A stretch of 64,000 nt of DNA. It comes from Roseibium polysiphoniae (GTDB taxonomy: Bacteria; Pseudomonadota; Alphaproteobacteria; Rhizobiales; Stappiaceae). The notes under the pieces are model-generated. The model was not told where the DNA came from. It ran no database searches and saw nothing but the letters and a program-made list of their open reading frames with translations. The stretch spans positions 1 to 64,000 of the forward strand of contig NZ_JACYXJ010000006.1 in NCBI RefSeq assembly GCF_014842925.1. Reading direction: 5' to 3'. The number at the start of each line of letters is the position of its first letter. The first letter of the stretch is position 1. Below, one piece after another: positions 1 to 7,400 of this stretch. The position numbers were made by a program, and so were the translations under genes.

Positions 1-53
1 GCAATCGCCCGACCCGCTACGCGATCTGACAGCTCCGCGCGACGGGCGATTGC
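1..53. repeat. Inverted repeat at window start
   Basis: GCAATCGCCCG at 1-11 is matched perfectly by its reverse complement at 43-53, giving 11-bp arms around a 31-nt loop. A related copy, GCAATCGCCTGACGGG, lies at about 227-242 and is followed by a T-run. The three copies suggest terminator-like or element-end debris. The window edge prevents a firm call. Confidence 0.4.
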
Positions 54-221
54 TCTACCTGCGTCGAATGGCGTAAGCACCAATCGGGCTCAAGTCGCAG
101 CTGGATGAAAGTTCAGTGGCAGGTCACGGTCAATTCGGCAGGTGGTTTTGGTCAGTGGGCATGGGATGTGGCATTTGCTCCGGAGCAGATCCACGACGTT
201 TTAGACAGACATGTCACTTAA
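30..221 (+). pseudogene. C-terminal remnant of an unidentified protein
   Basis: The frame is open from an in-frame stop at 27-29 to a TAA at 219-221. It has no convincing start and gives about 63 codons. The last part, ending in GQWAWDVAFAPEQIHDVLDR and three more residues, has a composition like real protein. By impression only, it resembles the tails of restriction or DEAD-type helicases, and I cannot name the family. The following genes are on the opposite strand and also look broken, which fits decayed accessory DNA. It may be non-coding. Confidence 0.25.
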
Positions 222-263
222 CCTAAAGCAATCGCCTGACGGGCTTTTTAATTTCTGCGAATT

Positions 264-779
264 TTAAGCAGAATGGTGATCAGAAAAATACCTTTGAATA
301 GCCTGTTGTATTTTCGCGGCGTGCGACTGCGATTTTTTAATGCTGTCTATCAGGCTCTCAAGGTTTTCCCAGTGCTCGGCCCACAGCTCCGAAGGAACCA
401 TTTCAGCCAGATTCTTTGGCTGGACATTTCCCCAAGCTTCGAAGCGTTCTAGTTTTTCGCTTCGTGGCTTAGTATTGACACCACGACTTTTCGGTGAGTT
501 TGGTGCGGGTCCATCTATCCAGCTTTTCCATTCAGAGGCACCTTTAGATTGATTACAGAGGCCGCACGAAGGAACCAGGTTCTTGTAGTCTGAAATGTAG
601 CCAGTTGGCCTCTTGTTTTTTACCAATGGCCTTAAATGATCCCAATCCGTCGCCTTTCCGTCGCAATAAACGCATTTCATAGCTTCTTCGGTCATATCTA
701 GCTTGGCAAGAGCTTCAGCACGTTCCTGCCGCGAAGGCTCAACCCATGGGATTACCGCCTGAACGAAACTGTTTGTCAT
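264..779 (-). CDS. HNH endonuclease
   Basis: This is a protein of about 171 aa with a compact HNH core: CVYC, then DWDHLRPL, then NLVPSCGLCNQSKG. Four cysteines form the zinc-binding knuckle, and the DH pair plus the later Asn form the His-Asn metal-finger motif. The rest is basic and helical with several Trp residues and no recognised partner domain. I prefer the ATG at 779 (MTNSFVQ). The longer frame to 824 overlaps the broken P-loop gene upstream by 86 bp. HNH proteins of this type occur in restriction systems, Septu-like defence pairs and mobile elements. The neighbouring ATPase is truncated, so the role here is unknown. It lies outside the tRNA-Phe island, on the far side of attL. Confidence 0.8.
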   Translation of the reverse strand: MTNSFVQAVIPWVEPSRQERAEALAKLDMTEEAMKCVYCDGKATDWDHLRPLVKNKRPTGYISDYKNLVPSCGLCNQSKGASEWKSWIDGPAPNSPKSRGVNTKPRSEKLERFEAWGNVQPKNLAEMVPSELWAEHWENLESLIDSIKKSQSHAAKIQQAIQRYFSDHHSA

Positions 780-1146
780 TGAGGATGTTCTTTGAGTGAT
801 TTTGTGTGGCTTGCGATATTTCATCCGCTATTTTCCTATTCTGCTTTGCGACCATCGCAGCATAAACACATGCCCCTTGTGTCTTTCCAGTACCTGTCGG
901 TGGCTGAAGGACTTGCCATTGTCCGCGCGTCTGCCCCTCGACGTCCCTTCCTGCGCCAATGAGCACAGCTCTGGAAAAGGCCTCCCCCATTCCCCTCCAT
1001 TTCTGCATCAACTTGTCCGACGAGCAGTTTCCGAGACCCTCCCAATGCTCCTTCATTTTCTCCGCAAAGGTCACTGGGGAAATCGATGCAGGGTTGTAGA
1101 TCTGTTTCTCAGTGTTGATTTTGCCAGTGCTGTCTTTGTGTTTCAT
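739..1146 (-). pseudogene. Truncated P-loop ATPase/helicase N-terminus
   Basis: The 135-aa product contains a clear Walker A segment, QVLQPPTGTGKTQG, near residue 80, of the form seen at the start of DEAD/DEAH-box proteins. No Walker B or later helicase motif follows. The frame ends in a low-likelihood tail that overlaps the start of the HNH gene. The simplest reading is a helicase or ATPase gene cut by a deletion. Less likely, it is a genuine small ATPase that works with the HNH protein. Base use and the divergent orientation to the 1236 gene fit accessory DNA. Confidence 0.5.
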
Positions 1147-1235
1147 CGAACCAATTGAGGGTCTTCTGCTGAATGGGTGCGCTTCCTATATCTATCTCTA
1201 TAGAAGCTCCGCCCCCATTAATTCGCTATCTTGGA

Positions 1236-1832
1236 ATGACATCTAACCGTTTGGCAACAATCAAGGAACAGCGCTGCAATGCTCCTCACTGTGCGCGCCT
1301 AGGCAGGGGACGCTACTGTGCTCACCATCGTTCGCTTTACCGCCATTATGGAGCACCTGTTGTCGGTCCTGACAAGAAGCTTCTGCTTGTCCACCAGCGG
1401 TATCTGAAGAAGACTCTAGGCCAACTGGTTTCCGCCGACGACGAGACCCAGGGTTTGATCCGGAAGGTGGCCAGCATCGCTTTCGAACCACGTCCGATCC
1501 ACTTTCAGGATAACCGAGGGCGTCTTCGCAGGGCAGCCTATGAGGCCTCTGTCTGGCAGGTCGAGAGGATACGTCAGTGTCACCCTGGTGAGGCCAATGA
1601 GCGACTGGCGGAGCGGCTCTGGTGGGCTTTCCTGACGGTCCAGTTTGTCGAGATGACTGAGGTCTTTGTGCATCAAGACCGACACCACTTCTGGACGTCT
1701 GTGGTTCGTCTTCTGATCACCGACACCCATCGGAACAAGCCGTCTTCCCGCTATGCGGACTATCTCCAGGAGAGACTGAATACGCTTCTGTCGACACCAA
1801 CTGCCAAGTGGTGCTCCAAGGTTGAGCTGTAA
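1236..1832 (+). CDS. Hypothetical protein with phage-type zinc knuckle
   Basis: The frame opens at 1173, but ATG 1236 (MTSNRLATIK) places the start just before the conserved-looking part, giving 198 aa. Residues about 12-40 read CNAPHCARLGRGRYC followed by HH and an R-x3-R-x2-G pattern. This Cys/His arrangement is common near the N-terminus of phage and mobile-element proteins, including HNH-like ones. The remaining 150 residues are basic and helical, rich in Arg and Trp, and unrecognised. It is divergent from the P-loop/HNH pair. No function can be assigned. Confidence 0.55.
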   Translation: MTSNRLATIKEQRCNAPHCARLGRGRYCAHHRSLYRHYGAPVVGPDKKLLLVHQRYLKKTLGQLVSADDETQGLIRKVASIAFEPRPIHFQDNRGRLRRAAYEASVWQVERIRQCHPGEANERLAERLWWAFLTVQFVEMTEVFVHQDRHHFWTSVVRLLITDTHRNKPSSRYADYLQERLNTLLSTPTAKWCSKVEL

Positions 1833-2129
1833 GAGTGGGGACCGGTGCAGTGCCTGTTTCGCTGACGAAGCCTGACAAAGACGGACAAGGACGCAAAGTC
1901 CGAAAGTGGGGACTCCAAAATGGAGCAAAAATCTGAAGCCCCAACGTTAAGGATAGCCACCGCCCGTTCCCCCCGGCACCCTTTAGGTCCCTCGATAGAA
2001 CCAAAGGCAGTCACACTGGTGTCACAACGAGGAAGAGAACAGTGTGACAGAGGGGCTTGACGGAAGACCGGTCCAGAACCACTATTAGGCTGGTAAGGGC
2101 TTGATCTTTAGGATTTTATCTTCAGGAAA
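1833..2129. other. Non-coding stretch before attL
   Basis: I see no credible gene here. The frames on the minus strand (1416-2014) are low-complexity shadows of the preceding gene. The stretch contains two GTGTCAC/GTGTGAC words around 2017-2048 and ends at the left attachment repeat. Confidence 0.4.
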
Positions 2130-2179
2130 AGTGGTGCCCGGAGGCGGATTCGAACCACCGACACGCGGATTTTCAATCC
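2130..2179. repeat. attL: tRNA-Phe 3'-end duplicate
   Basis: These 50 bp are identical to 18229-18278. They correspond to the 3' part of tRNA-Phe from the anticodon loop to the CCA end. The 5' half of the tRNA is missing here, so this is not a functional tRNA. This is the copy that stayed on the old chromosome side when the island inserted. Confidence 0.93.
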
Positions 2180-2200
2180 AGAAATAAAAAAGGTAAATCA

Positions 2201-2273
2201 GACACTTGATAGCCCAACAAGTGTCAAACCCGCTACGGAACATCAAATAGTTAGCGGCAAAGTGTCAAACGCG
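2201..2273. repeat. Putative integrase arm sites, left end
   Basis: AGTGTCAAACCCG at 2220-2232 and AGTGTCAAACGCG at 2261-2273 are direct repeats. GACACTT at 2201-2207 forms a 7-bp inverted repeat with AAGTGTC at 2219-2225. The same word appears at the right end of the island (18143-18155, with a variant at 18165-18177). Paired, oriented repeats flanking a core site are typical of tyrosine-recombinase arm binding sites. The assignment is inferred. Confidence 0.55.
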
Positions 2274-3059
2274 AAATCCAAAGGCCCATGGGTTGCCATG
2301 GTCCCATCCGGAGCGATTTACGACAACCGGCTTACACCAATGCAGTTCCGTGTATTCGCCCTTCTTTGCCGGAGTGCGAACAGAGCCGGTCATACCATTC
2401 GGTCGCAGGTCAAAATGGCTGCTGAGCTTCGAGCTTCACGTTCGACGGTTTGTCGGGCGATTGACCAGCTCGAGAAATTTGGTTGGGTTCAGCGGATTCA
2501 GAACCGCCGACCAGATGGAGGAAAATGTTCGCTTGGTTATGTGATCAATCACGAAGGACCAGCCGAGACGACCAACTCCGAACAAACAACACGAAACAAC
2601 TGTGCCATGGGGAGGTCATCTGATGGATCAAGTAACGATCAGGGCATGTCCCACGGATCAGACATCACAAAGAACACACAGTTTAAAAACACCCAAATAA
2701 AAACTGACTTCATAGACACCTGCGGGGCTCGACATGCCGATGACACTCCGGTGCACTGTCTAAACCGGTCTTCACTGCACGCCATTGCCCTGGACCAACA
2801 AAGCAGGAACTTCATTGAAAACGTCAAACAACAGCTGTTGTTCGTGGGTATCCACCTTGAGCATTCCAGCATCTCTGGAGGCGTAGGCACCATCTTGGAA
2901 TGGTATGAGATGGGCGCTGACGTAGAACTAGATATTGCTCCGATGTTGGAGAAAGTCATATCGCGCGCCAAGGCCCAGCCAACCAGGCTAGCCTATTTCA
3001 CTAAGGCCATCCGGAACTCCGTCAAGCGCCGGTCTCGGGGACAGGCCACCTACTTGTGA
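2262..3059 (+). CDS. Winged-helix/HTH protein of the island
   Basis: The product has up to 265 aa. Residues about 20-85 form a winged-helix domain (LTPMQFRVFALLCRSAN, then AAELRASRSTVCRAIDQLEK, then a wing GWVQRI). This fold is used by GntR-like regulators and by many island or plasmid replication-type proteins. The middle is polar and likely disordered, and the C-terminal 90 residues are helical. The first possible start is GTG 2262, inside an arm-type repeat. ATG 2298 (MVPSGAIYD) is an alternative that keeps the whole domain. It is the first gene inside attL and reads inward. It could control excision or replication of the island, but neither is shown by sequence. Confidence 0.65.
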   Translation: MSNAKSKGPWVAMVPSGAIYDNRLTPMQFRVFALLCRSANRAGHTIRSQVKMAAELRASRSTVCRAIDQLEKFGWVQRIQNRRPDGGKCSLGYVINHEGPAETTNSEQTTRNNCAMGRSSDGSSNDQGMSHGSDITKNTQFKNTQIKTDFIDTCGARHADDTPVHCLNRSSLHAIALDQQSRNFIENVKQQLLFVGIHLEHSSISGGVGTILEWYEMGADVELDIAPMLEKVISRAKAQPTRLAYFTKAIRNSVKRRSRGQATYL

Positions 3060-3083
3060 TAGCGGGCCTCAAGTCAGGGAGAC

Positions 3084-3197
3084 ACGGCGGGTCCTTTCGC
3101 GCCTGCCGTGTCCTACGGGGCTATTCGCGACGTCAGGGCATTGAAACACGCAGCGTTTTCAAAACACGTTAGGTTTATGTTCAGGATGATGTTTGGG
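3084..3197. repeat. 114-bp imperfect direct repeat, copy 1
   Basis: It aligns without gaps to 11444-11557 at a constant offset of 8360 bp. Long identical blocks include TCCTACGGGGCTATTCGCGA, and there are scattered substitutions elsewhere. It contains an inverted repeat of TTGAAA/TTTCAA type at about 3141-3162, conserved in the other copy. In this copy GACACGGC at 3081-3088 can also pair with GCCGTGTC at 3104-3111. The two copies bracket the giant-protein, membrane-protein and GNAT genes. Confidence 0.8.
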
Positions 3198-3422
3198 GAG
3201 GAGTAGCTAGTGGTAAAAAGCAGAGATAGCCGATTGTCGCTGCTTCCCTAGGTCCCGAGGTCAAGCATAAGCAACGTCATCCGCAGATCTATCGAGACAC
3301 GCGCACCCGAGCCCGGGTGTCGTTCACGCTATTAAAAGCCATTGCACCGGTGTCTTCCAGGTCTCGGAGCACGGTGAAAGCGAGATCATTGAAGAACTTG
3401 AGGGTCCGGGCTGATCCCATGG
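3198..3422. other. Intergenic, no gene seen
   Basis: With the repeat before it, this fills the gap between the HTH gene and the giant-protein fragment. A small hairpin CACCCG/CGGGTG lies near 3304-3319. No open frame of credible composition was found on either strand. Confidence 0.4.
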
Positions 3423-3457
3423 GCGTCCGCAGGTCCCTGAAACGGACCTGCGGACGC
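3423..3457 (-). terminator. Perfect 14-bp hairpin after the RTX reading frame
   Basis: GCGTCCGCAGGTCC at 3423-3436 pairs perfectly with GGACCTGCGGACGC at 3444-3457 around a 7-nt loop. It starts 9 nt past the stop codon at 3466 on the minus strand. No T-run follows in that direction, so it may be a factor-assisted terminator or an mRNA 3'-end stabiliser rather than a classical intrinsic terminator. Confidence 0.6.
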
Positions 3458-3465
3458 AAGTCATG

Positions 3466-4359
3466 CTAGACGAACTGGAAATCGTCCTGATGCAAGTCCG
3501 CAAGCAGCACCCCTTCCAGGGTCAGGCTGTTTGCCGCATCAAGCGCGATGACCGTATCAGCACCATTGTCTGAAGCTGCTGCGAGCACCGACGCGAAGTC
3601 CCCGAACTCCGATGCCGCCAGCTGGACAACATCTTCCGACCCTGCCCCCGCAACGAAATCAGAAATTGTATCATGGCCAGTTGCAGCTGCATTAAAGAGG
3701 AAAACATCGTTGCCTGAGCCACCGGAAATGATGTCATGGGAGTTCGTCCCGGAGATCAAGTCAGCTTCAGAGGAGCCAACAAGAACAACGCTGCCATCAC
3801 CGTTAACCGACATGGAACTAAGGCTCGTCCCGTCAGCAAACTCATACTGATCGAAATGCGCCCCGACATTCGCGATACTCAGCAACCCTTGCGGACGATC
3901 GCCTTCCGCTGCCCAAGAAAACTCAAGGACATTGCCTTGAACGCCATCCCAATACCGCTGGCTGACTGCAAGATCCGACAAGGATAGATCGCTGAAGCGG
4001 ATCGTATCAAACCCACCTCCAGACACCTCTGCGTCCGCGGTCAAAAGCACGTGGCCATTATCGGAGCCAATCACATACGTGTCGTCCCCCGCCTGACCAA
4101 ATGCATGCTGAGCATCACCGAAGTCGCTCCTGCCAAAGATCATCGTGTCGTTGCCAGCGCCGCCGAACAAGAGATTCTCGTCTGCAAACCGGCCGACGTC
4201 ACCGCCTGCCGTCGTCACACCACCCACAATCAGATCATCGCCATCTGTGCCGTACAAAACAGCCCGGCCATGAACATCAAATTCAATCCGACTCAGCGTC
4301 GTCCCGTCAGCAAACTCATACTGATCGAAATGCGCCCCGACATTCGCGATACTCAGCAA
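3466..4359 (-). pseudogene. Detached C-terminal fragment of the RTX protein
   Basis: This frame holds the end of the giant protein at 4353-10049. It contains a repeated module (ANVGAHFDQYEFADGT, HGRAVLYGTDGDDLIVGG), further RTX-like GGxGND turns, and a C-terminal domain with SGGSGNDVFLFN and TISDFVAG. That tail has the form of RTX peptidase M10/serralysin C-terminal secretion regions exported by type I systems. The only start is a TTG inside a repeat, so independent translation is doubtful. It became separate through a 1-nt frame change caused by an apparent 223-bp loss upstream. Without it, the large product would lack its export tail. Confidence 0.8.
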
Positions 4360-4473
4360 CCCTTGCGGACGATCGCCTTCCGCTGCCCAAGAAAACTCAA
4401 GGACATTGCCTTGAACGCCAAGAGATTCTCGTCTGCAAACCGGCCGACGTCACCGCCTGCCGTCGTCACACCG
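3826..4473. repeat. Tandem duplication with internal deletion in RTX gene
   Basis: Positions 3826-3946 are identical to 4300-4420 (offset 474 bp, 158 codons). The segment from 4170 to about 4222 recurs directly after it from 4421 (offset 251). The difference of 223 bp equals the part of the unit, 3947-4169, that is missing between the two blocks in the upstream copy. Because 223 is not a multiple of three, the junction at 4420/4421 shifts the frame. The near-perfect identity means the event is recent, or that a repeat was misassembled. Confidence 0.85.
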
Positions 4474-7400
4474 CCAACAATTAGATCGTCCTCATCCGTT
4501 CCGTGGAGAACCGCACGGCCGTGAATGTCGAACTCAACGCGGCTCAGGCTCGTCCCATCCGCAAACTCAAAACGCTCAATGTGCTCAGCAGCGTTGGCAA
4601 TGCGGAGCTCACCCGAAACGCCGCCCTTGTTCCATTGGAACCGCAGGAATGGCTCACCGCCATCAATATGTTGGGAAACATCCAAGTCGGACAGGTTCAA
4701 ATCCTTGAACACAAGCGTGTCGGTTCCGCTGGCTTCCCACTCGGCGTCGTCATTCAACATGACCAAGCCGGCGTCCACGCCGATCAGGTAAGTGTCGTCG
4801 CCTACCTCTCCTTGCAGGAGTTGAAGCCCACCGGCACCCTTGCCCGCATCCAGAACGTCATTGCCGTCGCCGCCATGGAGCGTGTCGTCGCCCTCCCCAC
4901 CCATCAGGACGTCGTGGCCCTCGTCGCCATAGAGCGTATCATTGCCATCGCCCCCCAGCAGCGTGTCGTGACCATTGCCGCCATTGATGGTGTCCGCGCC
5001 TTCAAGCCCATTGATATAATCATTAGAGGCTGTTCCGGTCAGAAAATTTCGACCACCCGTGTGCCCGAGATAAAGTCGATTGGTGCCGGAACTGCCCCAG
5101 GAGAATATCAAGTCGTCAATTGCGTCACCGTTGACATCCAGTGGGAAGCCCCAGTCGGAATTTCCATTGATTTGACCTGGCAGGGTAAGGTCCAGCCGCT
5201 TTTCGAAGGTTCCGTCCGTCTGTCCGAGATACAAACGGTTTGTCCCGGAAGCACTCCAGGTGAACATCAGGTCGTCGCGGCCGTCGCCATTGTAGTCACC
5301 AACCAGAACCCGGCTTGGGCTGCCATTGATCTCGCCGGTCGAGATCATGTCGATCCTGGCTTCAAAGCCACCATCCGCGCGTCCGAGATACATCCGGTTC
5401 CAGCCAGACGAATTCCACGTGAACATGAGATCATCGAAGCCGTCGCCATTGAAATCACCGACAAGGGTACGGCTCGGATTGCCGTTGATCGCAGTCCGAG
5501 CAATCATGTCGATCCGGGCATCGAAACCGCCGTCGGACCGGCCAAGATACATCCGATTGGAGCCAGACGCATTCCAAGTGAACATCAGGTCGTCACGCCC
5601 GTCGCCGTTGAAATCACCGACGAGAGTGCGGCTCGGATTGCCGTTAATCGCGCCGGCAGAAATCTGACCGGAATATTGCACAAAACTACCGTTCGAACTC
5701 CCGACAAACATCTTGTTCGCCCCTGAAGAATTCCAGGTGAACATCAGGTCATCGTACCCATCGCCGTTGAAATCACCCACAGAGACGCGGCTCGGATTGC
5801 CATTGATCGCAGATGACGCGATCTTTCCCGACAATTGGTCAAACCCACCGGCGCTGCGCCCCAGGAACATCTTGTTGGCCCCAGATGAGCCCCAGGTGAA
5901 CATGAGATCGTCGTAGCCATCCCCATTGAAGTCACCAACAGATGCCTTGTTCGGGTTGCCATTGATGGCAGTCGTGACAATCGGCGTTGACACTTGATCG
6001 AAATCGCCATCAGACCGGCCAAGAAAGAGCTTGTTCGCGCCCGATGAGTTCCAAGTGAACATCATGTCGTCAAAGCCGTCGCCGTTGTAATCCCCGACAA
6101 GAACACGGCTAGGCGATCCATTGATCGCTGTGGTTGGGATCTGGTCGAACCTTCCTTCGAAACTGAGGTCAGTCCCGTTCTGAAAATTATCCAGATGTCC
6201 GATCCAGACCTTGTCCCCGCCGGCGAAGGACAGGCTTTCGATACGCCGGGCGGTGCTTGCGAACCAGTCCGTGACGATGATCGACCCGGTCAGCGCTGCA
6301 AGACCACGGCTTTCTGCATTCGCTGCTTCTTCCGCGCTTTCGGGGTAAAACTCGATCAAGAGGTTGTTGCCGGAGCGGGAGAACCTCAGGTCCTCCAAAT
6401 CGATCCCGGTGCCGAAGGCGAGCGTATCGCCATTCCCGCCGTTGCCGGTCTCATAGATGGTATCGGAGCCATCGCCGCGATTATAGACGTAGGTGTCGTC
6501 GCCAGCCGCCCCTTCCAGCCTGTCGTCGCCTTTGCCACCATTCAGGAGATCGTTGCCGTCGCCCGCATCGTTGTTCGGATCGTCGTCATAGCCGCGCAGG
6601 ATGTCATTGCCATCGCCGCCATCGAGATAGTCGTGATCGGCACCGCCATGCAGTGTGTCGTTTCCGGCACCACCGGTCAGCGTATCATCTCCGAAATACG
6701 CCGTCAGACCATCGTCGCCGTCGCCGCCGTCGAGGCGGTCGTCGCCATGCCCGCCGGAGAGATGATCATTGCCGCCCTCGCCGAACAGAACGTCATTGCC
6801 ATCCTCGCCGAAAACGACATCTGCCCCTTCACCGGCATAGGCGATGTCATCTCCAGCGCCAGCGTAGATGGTGTCGTTGCCCGCCTGGGTGTTGATGAAG
6901 TCGCGGCCACTTGTCCCGGTGGTCTGACCGCCCTGGTCGCCGCTCATGTCGAACAGCGCCATGTCCCTCAACTCAATCACCGTTCCGTCGGCCACTGACA
7001 GATATTCGATCTTGCCGGTTCCGGAGGTCCAGTTTTTGATGCGGAGGGAGCCGGTGAGGTCGGGCAGGCCGAGCTCGGCGGCGATGTCCTTGTCCGCCTG
7101 GCTTTCCTCGAAAAAGGTGATCAGGAGGTCCGCGCTGTCGAGGCGGATGTTGAGATCGGAGAGCGCAATGCCCGCTCCCAGCGCCAACGTGTCGCCGCCA
7201 TTGCCCTCGCTATCTGCCGTCGAGCCGCTGTCGTCGATGATGTCGTCGCCATCGCCGCGGTTGTAGAGATAGACGTCGTTGCCCGTCCCGCCCTTCAGCG
7301 TGTCGTTGCCCGTGCCGCCGGAGAGCGTGTCGTCGCCCGCCTTGGCCTCCAGAACATCATTGCCGGATCCGCCGATCAGCTGGTCTGCGTTCTTCGCGCC

